Source: Xylona heveae TC161 (lineage: Eukaryota > Ascomycota > Xylonomycetes > Xylonales > Xylonaceae). Taken from it: a stretch of 64,000 nucleotides of DNA. The stretch is from positions 313,983-377,982 of the forward strand of contig NW_017264204.1 in assembly GCF_001619985.1 (NCBI RefSeq), written 5' to 3'. The translations under genes and the position numbers were made by a program. Positions 11,855 through 23,195 of the stretch are shown one piece after another; position 1 is the stretch's first letter; every line of letters starts with the position of its first letter. The notes beneath the pieces are model-generated. The model had not been told where the DNA came from. It searched no databases and saw only the letters and a list, made by a program, of their open reading frames with translations.

Positions 11855-13022
11855 ATGGTGAGTCTTCAAATCACTTGAAATCGTCGGCGATGCGGGAATC
11901 TACTTTTGCATTCCCATTATATGAATTTCATCGCTTTAATGCCATCGACCTGATGGTTTGACGATGGAGAGAGTCCTTGCAAGATGCTTCGGAGGGTCTG
12001 AAGCGCAAATTGCTGACTCGTGGCGGTGTTACAGCCTTTCACCAAGCTCGTCAAGAACAGCGCGTACTACAGGTGAGTCTTTCTCGCAATAATTTGAAGA
12101 TATTTTTCTCCCCAAAACTTTTGAATCCGTCATGAACGTCTCTAACACTTATTTCAGCCGCTACCAGGTTAAGTACAAGCGCCGTCGGGCGGGTAAGACC
12201 GATTACTATGCCCGCAAGCGGCTCATCACCCAGGCCAAGAACAAGTACAATGCTCCCAAGTACCGCCTGGTCGTCCGCTTCACCAACCGCGACATCGTGT
12301 TGCAGATCGTGACCTCCGAGATTGGCGGTGACAAGGTCTTTGTCTCCGCCTATGCTCACGAGCTCAAGCGCTACGGCATCAACCACGGTCTTACCAACTG
12401 GTCTGCTGCCTACGCTACCGGTCTTCTCATTGCCCGCCGTGCCCTCAAGAAGCTCGGCCTTGACGAGCAGTTCCCCGGTGTTGAGGAGCCCACTGGCGAG
12501 TACTCTCTCACCGAGGCCGCTGAGGGTGAGGACGGCGAGGAGCGCCGCCCCTTCAAGTGCTTCCTCGATGTCGGTCTCGTCCGCACCTCTACTGGTGCCC
12601 GTGTTTTCGGTGCCATGAAGGGTGCTTCTGACGGCGGTCTCTACATTCCTCACTCTGAGAGCCGTTTCCCCGGTTACGACATTGAGGGCAAGGAGCTCGA
12701 TGCCGACGTCCTCCGTAACTACATCTTCGGTGGTCACGTTGCCGAGTACATGGAGACTCTCGCCGACGACGACGAGGAGCGCTTCAAGTCTCAATTCCAG
12801 GGCTACGTCGACGACGACATTGAGGCTGATGGTCTCGAGGAGCTCTACACTGAGGCCCACAACGCCATCCGCGAGGACCCCTTCAAGAAGGATGAGGAGG
12901 CCGGCCCCAAGAAGAGCAAGGATGAGTGGAAGCAGGAGTCGCTCAAGCACCGCCAGTCCAAGCTCAGCAAGGAGGAGAAGACTGCTCGCGTGCAGGCCAA
13001 GATTGCCGAGCTCAAGCAGTAA
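11855..13022 (+). CDS. RPL5: 60S ribosomal protein uL18 (L5)
   Basis: Exons 11855-11857 (only the ATG), 12035-12072 and 12158-13022; 301 residues. Splicing ATG to CCTTTCACC gives [31 protein letters not shown] (split here for clarity: [13 protein letters not shown], then [18 protein letters not shown]), the signature start of uL18. The protein binds 5S rRNA and, with uL5 and assembly factors, is loaded into the central protuberance of the large subunit. The lysine-rich C-terminus (from about residue 270) fits the family. Codon use is strongly biased to C/G-ending codons, as expected for a highly expressed gene, and this bias creates long antisense open frames that are not genes. First intron 177 nt, second 85 nt. 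Confidence 0.97.
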
Positions 13023-14345
13023 ATTTCCATTTCAGAGGATTTTGGAGAACATTATGGGCTGGTTTGATTTTCCTTGGCCGGCGTGCCCAGGGTTGCCTAG
13101 CATGGGAGTCTTTCGGAACACTAGCTAGGTAATACAAAAAAAACATTTGGCGCCTTATTTCTTTTCACAATACCATGGAGTTCAGAATACTGGGTGATTT
13201 GCCACAGGCATTTTGTCGTATCCTGTTTAGTTAGGTCTTGATGATCCCTTTGCGAACTTTTCCAAGTTTTCTTTACATCTACAAGAGCTCCCATGTTCAT
13301 ATGAATTGCGAATTGCAATAAGTGAGACGCAAAAGATGAGATATCGACATTGTTCGCCGATAAAGTCGTCCAAAGCAGAAAAGGGTCGGGCTCATTAAGT
13401 ACTAGATCCAACCCTAGAAGCCCATACATTCTGTTTTCTGGTATTTTTGTGGGCGAGAACCCATACTCACTGCCTTAACATATCGCAGACGATATACTCT
13501 TTAATCTCTAGTTTTTGGGTGTCTGGAAGGAGTACGTTTGATGGAGGCTCCGTCGATTTGTGTTCGGAAAATTCGCATGTGGCTCATACAGGAGACGAAG
13601 AGCGACATCCGCGCAAAAACCCGACGTAATTTGAATAGGTTTGATTGGCAAGCTGGGAAAGACGTGGTCTCGATATCCGCTTCCGTTACCTGAACAAGTA
13701 TCGTAATCTTCTCGCCTACTCTGATAGAGTAAGGCCCTCCAATTCGGTGAGCTAAAACTTAAGCTTTGACTCTGGGCAGATTGCTTACTGAACCCCGGGA
13801 TCCTTTATCAAGCAACGAGGGTTTCATGGACTGCTAAGATATTCCTGAATAGGTGATCTCAGCTTCTCTAGAATGGGTGTAGGAGGTTCTGGCGATGACA
13901 AATGATAAGTCAGTCAAGCTATCAATTTGTAAAAGTGCAAGATGAACCTGGTCCAACGCGTACTTTGTAGATACCTGCCTTAGGCAGGTAATGATATGAT
14001 CGCTACCTCGTCACCTCATTACGCCACTTTGGTAGAGCGGCCTAGGCCAATCTTAACCCTATACACACCAAGCAACCTTCATGTGCCGAAGAGGGGTTCC
14101 CGCACTGTAGACCTCTACATCCATCTTTCAAAGTCCATTCCAATCAAGTTCACCTCATGCACTTCATTCAATAGTATTCCGGTCGATTTCCATGACTGAT
14201 GATGGAAAGTGTCCATGGCATTGACGTGAGCTGGCTACATCATTCGCCTAAAGGTGAGAGAAGCACAACCGCGCTTTCAGCCGCTTCAACTTCATCGTTG
14301 CCACAACGCCGGGAATCAGGCATTGAATTCTGATTGATACTTATA
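13023..14345. other. 1.3-kb intergenic region
   Basis: Between RPL5 and the LRR gene. A 102-codon minus-strand frame (13121-13429) and shorter ones lack family features. An imperfectly centred palindrome lies at 13972-13990. The right part must hold the LRR gene promoter. Confidence 0.5.
13972..13990. repeat. 19-bp palindrome (9-bp arms)
   Basis: TACCTGCCT and AGGCAGGTA flank a single T. A related but shorter palindrome-like word, CTACCTAAGGTAG, occurs near 29550. Could be a protein-binding site or a relic of a small inverted-repeat element; nothing proves either. Confidence 0.6.
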
Positions 14346-17300
14346 ATGTTAGACAATGGCGATCTCACCCGCTCGCAATCTTACCCGTCAAGCCCGCCCA
14401 TTCTAAGCTCTCCGCGTCCTGCGCCGGAACAAGAAGACCTATCCGCAGCGACTGCCACGACTTCTGAACCCACGGCGGCTCCGGGATCAAATGGCTCGAC
14501 CCAGAAGGGCTCAGGCGCGCCTGCCAACGGATTGAATGGCCAGTCGCATTCCTCAGCGCCGTCTACGCCGACCGAGGCATCAAAGCCGCATTTGCCATGG
14601 AGATCAACCCTCCTTAGCCGCTCAAATTCTGAGAAGCACTCAACCGCCGCTTCGCCCAGCGAAACGTTGCAGTCTGCCCAAGCCGAACCACAAAAACCGC
14701 TTCAAAGACGGAATTCATGGATCTCATCAATAAGCTCCAAATTCTCCAGTCCGCAGTCCCACAACAGTAACTCCGCAAATGGGACGAATGTCACCAAAAC
14801 TCTACCAGCGGAGAGCCCGAAAGTCTCTACATCGCCCAATAACCCGCCTGATATAAATCCGTTTGGGGCGCCTGTTTCTCCCTCTGCTGCAACGGCAAAA
14901 GGTGAAGACATGACCCCTTATGTTCCCCAGCCTCCCAAAACCGGACATCCATCGTTTCTCACAAATGCGTTGCGTCGATTATCGACTGGTGGACAAACGT
15001 CTGGCTCTTGCAAGGCGCCGTCTAATGGCGGGGTCTGCAAGCGCCGAGTCTTGAACGTGGATGTGAACCGCGACCGATGCAAAATTCAAGAGCTCGAGCC
15101 ATCCAAACTAAGACGGGTTGCATTTTGCGTTGATGTAGAGATCGCGGGCGCATCTCGTTATACCGATGAAAACGACCAGGTAGCCGCGAATCTTGGCTCC
15201 CCAGAACCGGCAACTGACGTCGACAAGGTGGTTGAGGTTAAGAAGAAAAAACAAAAAGATAGGAAGATGAAGGAGAAAAGCGAGGGCGAGGCGCTGAAGC
15301 ATCCGGAAGCAGTTGTAGTGGAAAAGGAGGAGCTGGGTGTCGTAAGAGCAACTGGCGAACCTGTCGGTGAGGAGAATGGCTCCCCTCCAAAATCGAGCGG
15401 CGAACCTGAAAAGCAGCCAGAGCCAAACCGGAAGAAGGAGAAGAAGAAGCGATCCGAAGAGGAGCGCAAGGCAAGACGGGAGCGGAAGAGACGTCAAGCG
15501 GAGGCGAATGGAACTATTCCAGTGGAATTCACAAGGGACGGCAATCGTAGACCCAGTAATCCAAAAGGCTCTGGGTCAAAGATGCAGGACCGGCCAACAA
15601 TTGATCCATTGAGGATATACAGACGGTGTTGTCAACTACGGGAGTCGGGAATCCTGAAGAAGGTTACAGAGCAGCTATCATCACCATCTGCTTGCGCCGC
15701 GGCCACGCCAGGGGTAGTTTCATGCTTGGACCTGTCAGATTGTCATCTGCAGCTCTCGGATATAATTACTCTCGGGGATTGGCTGGCAATCGTTCCTGTG
15801 AAAAAGCTCATGCTTGAGAATTGTGCGCTGGGAGATGAAGCGGTCAGGATTATCTTGGCGGGCCTTCTGGCGGTCAAATCAACGTCTCGTGATCAAACAC
15901 GGCAACCTAGCGGACCAGCAGAATATCAGGACCACAAGCACGAGGAAACCCATGGCATGATCGAAAAAATGTCCCTTAAACACAATGTCAACATCGGTTC
16001 AGAAGGATGGAGACACATTGGCCTTTTTTTGAACATGTCGCGCTCGATAAAGGCCATCGATGTTTCCATGAATCCTTTCCCGCGAATGTGCCAGTCGTGC
16101 GGGTCAGGTCCATTGTTTAAAGGATCTGGGAAGAAAAGTCCACCGGAAGATATGGCCGCCCTCTTCTCGAAAGCCATATCTGAGCGATTAGCTGGCCCCC
16201 AGCTTGAGGAGCTTATCATGGACGAGTGCGGTCTCAATACCGATCAACTAGGCAAAATAGCGGATGCAGTCATCCAAACCGGTATCAGACGGCTTGGTGT
16301 TGCAAGTAATCATCTTACCACTGAAGGTCTGGATCATATTCTCCGCTATGTGCGATCCGGTAAATGCGAAGGCCTGGATCTTGGAGGTAATGATCTCAGC
16401 GAGCAGCTACATTTGCTGTCTGAAGCGTTGGATGATAAGATACCGCTTTACGCCCTCAGTCTCGCTGACTGCAATCTGTCTCCATCGTCATTGTCGGTGG
16501 TCATGCCAGCATTCGTTTCCCTTCCGAATCTCCGCTTCATAGACCTCTCCCATAACCGAAAGCTCTTTGCGACGCAACCAGACGCATTGAGCTTGCTTCG
16601 CAAATATATTCCCAAGTTAAGTCATCTGAAGAGGCTTCATCTAGTTGATGTGTCTCTGACACCAGAGCACGCTATTGCGCTAGTTGAAGTTCTCCCTGAG
16701 AATGGCAGCCTTGCGCACCTCAATATTCTGGAGAATCCAGCGATAACTGCTGTCGCCACCGCCAAAGATGAAGTCGGTCAGGAGGAAGCTTGCGCGCTCT
16801 ATGCCTCTCTTATGGCTGCCACTCGAGTTTCCAAGACAATAATATGCATTGATGTGGACGTACCTGGTCCAGAAACTAGCGAAGTCGTCAAGGCACTGGC
16901 CAAGCAGGTTGTTGCATACTGTCTTCTAAACATGGAACGTGGACCTGTTGCGGAGGCAATCGACACATCATCCGTCGTTTCCCATGAGCATCATGAAAAT
17001 GAAAAGGTTTCACACGTTCCTGAGGTATTACTACAGCTTGTGGGTCACGTGGAAGGGTATTCAGAGAATCACGACGATGATGATGCGGCTCCAGACAATG
17101 ATTACGTTCTCGGTGGCACGGGTCTGGTCAAAGCGCTTGGCGTTTGTTTGGGAAATAAGTCTCTCGACTCTCCACATCTTCAACCGTCCACCCCTAGTGA
17201 ACCGGGTTCCTCTCCACTTGCGGTGATTCATGGTCGGGGAAGGGCCAAGAACATGTCTAAGAATCTGTTGGAGAGCGCACGAAAAATACGGGTTCGACTG

Positions 17301-18076
17301 CAACCGGCGTTGGCTCGCGAAGCAAGAGCTGAAGATGACATGAATTACAGTATGTTTTGGCGGATTTCCTTCAAGTTTCAATCCTTACTAACTTCTATTG
17401 TTTTCCCCTTCCAGAACGTTTACTCTTCCTGGATTCCACTCTCGAACGCATGATTCAACGCTTTGAGGATGAATACCCAGAATGTCGCGTTCGGCAACCG
17501 GGGGCTGCCCCATCCCAGCAGCCGTCTGTTGAGGCAAGCTCCGACACGAACAGCATTGAAGAAGTTTCGCTCAATGGCGGCGATCAACAGACTGCAGATA
17601 GTTCTGCCCTGCTGTCCGAGTCAGGCTTGGTTGGTGACGATGTGGAAGCTGAAGGAGAAGGAGAAGGAGAAGGAGAATACCACGTCGGTCTCCCTCGACG
17701 CGCATCTGACGTGTCTCTCGCATCTCGTGCACTGCTTGAAGAAGAAGGCCGCATGCACCGATTCGGCCAGCAAGTCCGCCGAGACATTCTTCGCCCAGAG
17801 ACCCTGGATCACGCCCACGGCACAACCGGAGAGGAGCAGGAGTCGGACCATCTCAAAGTCTTGCGGCAGAAGCTCGAGGCGCTTGATGGCGAAGAGATTC
17901 GAAACAAGGTTTTTGAAGCAGGCGGCCCTGCCGCCGTCCTTCGCGAGCTTGGCGCCACTGCAGAGCAGTTAAAGACTCTCGAGCACGACGATCCAGAAGC
18001 ATTTCGAAGCTTTCGCGAAGCACAACTGACAGCGCAAGCTAATGTCGAGGCGCTACGATCCGCGCAAACCTCATGA
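14346..18076 (+). CDS. Mhp1-like leucine-rich-repeat protein
   Basis: Exons 14346-17349 and 17415-18076 (intron 65 nt, phase 1); 1,221 residues from the first in-frame ATG. Residues 1 to about 200 are Ser/Pro-rich and disordered; about 200-270 carry a conserved module (SFLTNALRRLSTGGQ, then CKRRVLNVDVNRDRC); about 295-410 are a highly charged Lys/Glu segment; about 430-860 contain irregular leucine-rich repeats of the RNase-inhibitor type (for example LDLSDCHLQLSDI, IDVSMNP, LDLGGNDLSE, IDLSHNRKLF). The C-terminus is acidic with an EGEGEGEGE run. Aspergillus relatives are annotated as cell wall biogenesis protein Mhp1, named after a yeast microtubule-associated protein. The function in this fungus is not established; the name is by recognition of the architecture. 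Confidence 0.7.
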
Positions 18077-18838
18077 GTGGGTGGTCCCTTGTCCTTAGAA
18101 GTTCACTTTCTCCTTCTACTCTCTCGGATTTTTCGTCGTCGGGCGATTTTAGCTGTTACCAGTCACATATATATATCACGATACCCAGCCATGCCTTTGG
18201 AGCAAAACAGAGCGGATAGCATGTTTTAGTTTTTTAGTTTTTTTCCCCACCTTGGGGTGTTGAAGTGTATACTTTTTGTTTTGGTTTTTCTTTCTCTGTT
18301 AAGCTTTCTTGACTTTCCAAAAGGAGTTTGACGGTGTTCAAAGGGAGTTTTTGCAATGGCGACGAGGATATTGTTGACAGCGATGGATTTAATTTTCCTG
18401 TCAAGTTTGGCAATGGGCGCAAAAGGCAACGCACAGACTTCGCAGCGGATTATGGATGATTTCGAAAGCAAGGCGATGGCTACACTGTTCTGGGCATTGT
18501 GTGATTTTCTGTTATGCTTTATTGTTCTGTTAGAGGATATTGGGGGGCTTTTGCATGTACGATATGTCTAAGTTATTATGTCTAGCAACCTTTTACATGT
18601 TTCTACCACCTATAGGTGGAGCGAATTTTTTTCGGGTCGAAGCTGGTGGAAAATATAGCAGATTGCTTTCCCTCATTGCTCATCGGAATATGACCTTTGT
18701 TTCAACGTATACGATCATGACCATGACTAAAGAGAAAAAAATTTGTTATAAATTGATTAAGAAACCAGAGTAATATCGCTCTTAAATGCCAAGGGTTCTA
18801 CTTCCCCTGCGAAGGGGAGAGTGGCAAAAAAAGAAATC
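18077..18838. other. 3' flank of the LRR gene up to the tRNA
   Basis: T-rich 3' flank (18230-18310) and AT-rich DNA with only short frames on either strand. No additional gene seen. Confidence 0.5.
18826..18832 (-). terminator. RNA polymerase III terminator (T7) of tRNA-Arg
   Basis: Seven consecutive T on the minus strand starting seven bases after the tRNA 3' end. Confidence 0.85.
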
Positions 18839-18941
18839 CGACACCGATGGGACTCGAACCCACAATCTTTGCCAAGCGCCTAATCCCTCCCATTGGAAGG
18901 GCACACCGGAAAGCAACGCCTTACCATTAGGCCACGGTGCC
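18839..18941 (-). tRNA. tRNA-Arg (anticodon CCG) with a 31-nt intron
   Basis: Reading the minus strand from 18941: acceptor arm GGCACCG pairs with CGGTGTC (18846-18840), discriminator G at 18839. D arm GCC...GGC, anticodon stem TTGCT with GGCAA (one G-U pair), loop TTCCGG(intron)T, T arm GTGGG-TTCGAGT-CCCAT. The anticodon CCG is at 18909-18907. The intron, 18905-18875, lies between positions 37 and 38, the canonical nuclear site. A-box TGGCCTAATGG and B-box GGTTCGAGTCC are intact. A seven-T terminator follows at 18832-18826. All stems fold without mismatches other than G-U pairs. Confidence 0.95.
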
Positions 18942-19245
18942 TTGGAACTGAAATACTGTTCACTTATTCTATCCCATAATGCATTGAGTTTTGCAAAACT
19001 TCTCTTGCGGAAGAGGTTCCCCCGTACGTAAGCGAACGTCAATAGTATCTGTAAGCTCCGACCTCGTAAGTAGGTTGTGTGCCTGCAACTCAACATCCTC
19101 ATATAGCTTGTTCCGCAACATTTCATCACCATCACCTTAAACACTCCCCTTTTCACACTGCATATTACTGCCTAGAATTTCCGAACACTCTTCTTAACCA
19201 AATCTTTTCAGCCGCACCTATTTCCTCAGAGAAAAACAACCCACC
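18942..19245. promoter_or_regulatory. Upstream region shared by tRNA-Arg (-) and Rpt5 (+)
   Basis: 304 bp between divergent genes, ending in a pyrimidine/CA-rich leader before the Rpt5 ATG. I did not find a clear proteasome-associated control element by eye. Confidence 0.4.
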
Positions 19246-20932
19246 ATGTCTACTCTGGAAGACTTGGAGAATCTGGAGCGCGAAGGCAAGGAGGACAAGA
19301 GAGAAGACGGCGAAGACGGAGACAAGGATGGCAAGAAGAAGCCCGACCAGTCCGGCGATGCGGAGATGAAAGACGAAAATGAAGAGAAGAAGGACGACGA
19401 GATTTTCGATGCCGACGTCCTCAACTCCAGCACACGAGACATTATCAACAGACGGCGATTATTAGAAAACGATGCGCGGATTATGCGGAGCGAGTTCCAG
19501 CGGTTGAGCCACGAGAAGGCAGCCATGAATGAGAAGATCAAGGACAACTTGGATAAGATTGAGAATAATAGGTATGTTGTTGATTCCCCGATGCAAGCGC
19601 TCTCCCGGGGTTCTATCCCGGTGGTTGTTCTTGATGACGGCTGCTCCACTTCTCATCTCCGGATTCATCTCCGGATATTCAACCCATCATGTCTCACTGT
19701 TACTCTACACGTTATTTGGAAGGAAAGAAGGAAAACGCAGTATCTAATGGTTGCTACAATACAGACAATTACCCTACCTTGTCGGCAACGTAGTTGAGCT
19801 ACTTGATCTGGATGTGTCAGAAGAGGCGGCAGAGGAGGGAGCCAACATCGACCTTGACGCCACCAGAGTAGGCAAGTCTGCGGTTATCAAGACGTCGACC
19901 CGGCAAACCATTTTCCTGCCGCTCATCGGTCTTGTGGACCCGAACAACTTAAAACCGGGCGATCTCATTGGTGTCAACAAGGATTCGTACCTGGTGCTCG
20001 ATACTCTGCCCGCCGAATACGACAGCCGTGTCAAGGCGATGGAGGTCGATGAGAAGCCTACGGAGAAATACACGGATGTTGGCGGTCTAGACAAGCAGAT
20101 TGAAGAACTCGTCGAGGCAATCGTATGGCCCATGAAGGAAGCGGATCGGTTCAAGAAGATTGGTATCAAGGCTCCCAAGGGTATGTCCCCTCTCCCTTCC
20201 TCTCTCTCTCCCAGTCTTAAAGTAGACTTCCCTTTTCAAGATTTATCCACTGCTAACGCTTTCAACCCTTTTGCAGGTGCTCTCATGTACGGACCCCCAG
20301 GCACAGGAAAGACACTATTAGCACGAGCCTGCGCCGCCCAAACAGACGCCACATTCTTGAAGCTTGCCGGACCTCAGCTTGTGCAAATGTTCATCGGAGA
20401 CGGTGCGAAGCTGGTACGAGACTGCTTCGCACTCGCCAAGGAGAAGGCACCCGCGATTATCTTCATTGACGAGCTCGACGCCGTTGGCACCAAGCGATTC
20501 GATTCCGAAAAGTCTGGTGACCGTGAAGTTCAGCGAACTATGCTTGAGCTGCTCAACCAGCTCGACGGATTCGCATCCGACGACCGCGTCAAGGTGCTAG
20601 CGGCAACGAACCGTGTCGATGTCCTCGACCCTGCCCTGCTCCGATCCGGCCGTCTCGATCGTAAGATTGAGTTCCCCTTGCCCAACGAAGAGGCCCGGGC
20701 GCAGATTCTGCGCATCCACAGCCGTAAAATGACTGTCGATGACGGCGTCAACTGGCCCGAACTGGCCCGCTCGACGGACGAGTTTGGTGGCGCCCAGCTC
20801 AAGGCCGTCTGTGTCGAGGCTGGCATGATTGCTCTTCGCTCCGGCCAGTCCAAGATCATCCACGAGCATTACGTGGATGCCATTGCAGAAGTCCAGGCCA
20901 AGAAGAAGGATACTGTCAACTTTTATGCTTAG
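19246..20932 (+). CDS. RPT5: 26S proteasome regulatory ATPase subunit Rpt5 (6A)
   Basis: Exons 19246-19571, 19765-20180 and 20277-20932 (introns 193 and 96 nt); 465 residues. It is one of the six AAA ATPases of the 19S base ring that unfold ubiquitinated substrates and open the 20S gate. Visible parts: acidic/Lys N-terminus, coiled coil about residues 60-110, OB domain, Walker A GPPGTGKT near residue 250, Walker [37 protein letters not shown], and the C-terminal NFYA. That ending fits the HbYX rule (hydrophobic-Tyr-X: F-Y-A), which docks into alpha-ring pockets. Introns fall where fungal RPT5 genes commonly have them, the second just before Walker A. Confidence 0.96.
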
Positions 20933-21255
20933 AGTGTATTCTGTTGTGCACGACATGTACTCGTTTTTTCCCCCCGATCGGCTTCATTTCATTTCTTCCT
21001 CTTTTTTTTTTCTCCTCTTATCATCCCATCTAGCTCATTTCCCTCCCACCTTTTTCTTTTTCCCCTCATAAGTTACAAAGACATCTGTAATTTTACCTAC
21101 CATTACTACTACAACTACAACTACATAACGAGAGCAAAGCTAAGCTTTTGATTTCCCTTTTTTTGCTTTATAAGTTTTCCGAGCTGAAAATAAATGAAAT
21201 GTAAACTCGTCAATTAAAGTACAAGTAAATATCCACGCCTTTCACAGGCTGGCGG
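20933..21255. other. Convergent 3' region, pyrimidine-rich
   Basis: Between the stops of RPT5 (+) and the APH-type gene (-). C/T-rich with ACTACA repeats; presumably both 3' untranslated regions. Confidence 0.5.
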
Positions 21256-23195
21256 TCAATCGAGATGTGGCGGAGAGGACACATCTTCATCATCTTTATA
21301 CGGCCAATTCCGCCAACAAATCTCACGCTCATGAACATCACACTGCCGTAGCATCTCCAGCCTCAGTTCTGCGTTCTTCTGGGCCGCCCACTCGAAATTC
21401 TCTGGCTCTGTACCTCCCTCTAGATCAATGCCCAACTCACTTCTCACTCTAGAGAGCAACGCCTCAGACTCATTCCACTCTGAGGACTCGTCCATTGCAG
21501 CTTTCCTTTCTTCTTTCGAGAACGACACTGGACAAGGCAAGGACGAAATGCCAGTACTCCAGATATCTGGGTCTGTAATACCGACCAGTGCTGCTCGGAG
21601 ATTGATCACATCCGCATCCCAAGGGTACGCTGTCTGCTGAATCAAGTACTGGCGCATGCCCAAGTGTGGAATTGTTCGGAGAGCATTCAAATGTTTTTTA
21701 TTGTGTATTCCCGTAGCTGCCGTGTAGTAGAGGTTTGCCTCTTCCAAACGGAAGTTGACCATGGTTTTTATCTGCTCTTGTTCACTCATTCTGTAATATT
21801 CTTCCGGAAGCGTGGGGATTTTTAGACTCTGAGGACGGGATGTGTCATGCTCACAGAAGTCCGGATAGCCTGATTGTATGAATAAAGGAAGGATTGTTGC
21901 ATCCTGCCAATCAATAATGCTGGCGATCTGAGTGGAACCCGGAACAAGTAATATGTTTGCGAGACTCAAGTCAGGATGTCTCAGCGTTGAGTGGTTATGC
22001 TGCTGCTGCAGGTAGGTTTTTTCTGCAGCTGGGACTAAAAAAGGTGCTAGTTGCAGAAATTTTGAAAGAAGCGATGCATGCTCGCGGGGGTCAATGTCAT
22101 AATCAGTTGGTAAGAGAAACGTTTGTCGCGGCTTTGGCTTTGCGTGATGTCGTAGATGAGAAAGTTCGCGGCGTGCAGCAGCCGTCATGGCGTCCTCTGC
22201 TGAAGTCCCTATGATAAAGCAAAAGGGTCAGTCCCGTTCAACAAAAGAGGAACACTTTTGCTTATTGGGTATTAAAAAAATTGTAAATGTACGGAGATAG
22301 GCAAGATAGAGAAATCTCACAAGGGCCCCGATCTACCTCCATCATGCCACGCTCATCATGCCAGAACTGCCGCGTAGCAACAGGCCCAATGCAGAAATCT
22401 TCCACTTGAAGCGAAAGATGATTCTCTTCATCCTCGATATCATGCTTATGATATAGACAGCCATACCCAGGAAACTTATAATCAAACATTTTCTGTTCAA
22501 TCTCCGCTATCTGGGTCATGATATGCTTGACTTCGTCAGTCGAGAGAGTCAGCCATCTTGACGCGAGGCTTTCACCTTGCACGCGCTCCATGATAATATA
22601 CTCGGCTCCAACCGGGTTATTCATGAGCGAGGGGGAATAATCCAAGATCCTGGGGACGGGAATTTGGAGAACATTTCGAAGGAAATTGATCGTGGCGACT
22701 TCACTGGCTGTGGAATAATGAGGTGGACCGGAGATGGGGGTAGGAATACGCGCGACGACTTCACGGCCGTCGTCTGTTTCGAGAAGAAACACTTTGTTGA
22801 AACCTCCCTCTGCAACCTTGTAGATGCGAGAGTTCTCGCAGTAGTCTCGACCCGTTGCTTTGGCCGCTACGTGGCGTAGTGCTGAAGGGTTGAATTCGAC
22901 ATATCTTTCTCGAGACCGTTTGTCTTCATTGAATCTGACAAAAGTGTCGGTTAGTATATAAGTTACTTTTATACTTTGTTTTCATGACTATTCAAGTAAA
23001 CTGGGAGACTTGAGTCACTGACATCCATCGTCTCGATGTATTCTTGAAGAATGAATCATAACATATTGATGAGTGACTGCGCGTGTGCGAGCGGGGTGGT
23101 GAGGCCGCTGCGATTATTACACGCTTGAACGATTTAATTGAAGCATGTTTTAATGGGATACTAATTGTCATCAAGTTATAAGGGAGAAACGTCAT
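21256..23195 (-). CDS. APH-family phosphotransferase, AIM9-like
   Basis: Exons 23195-23023, 22934-22321 and 22208-21256; introns 88 and 112 nt; 579 residues from ATG 23195 (a later ATG at 23171 is possible). The kinase-like aminoglycoside-phosphotransferase fold is shown by EGGFNKVFLL with the following VVARIP, the catalytic loop LRHPDLSLANILL (Asp and Asn), and the metal-binding IIDWQDA. RRW-I-FNEDKRSRERYVEF joins exons 1 and 2 and the phase-1 junction before TSAEDAM gives DRGPWTSAED, both conserved in this fungal family. The N-terminus is basic and Ser/Ala-rich, consistent with mitochondrial import as in Aim9-type proteins; that location is inferred. Substrate unknown; these are expanded in filamentous fungi and most are unstudied. 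Confidence 0.82.

Noticed and set aside
12051-12950. 299-codon minus-strand open frame opposite RPL5
   Set aside because: Mirror of strong codon bias in the ribosomal-protein gene; low-complexity Leu/Val/Glu content and no family features.
13121-13429. 102-codon minus-strand frame downstream of RPL5
   Set aside because: No family resemblance; starts and ends without supporting signals. Kept as intergenic.
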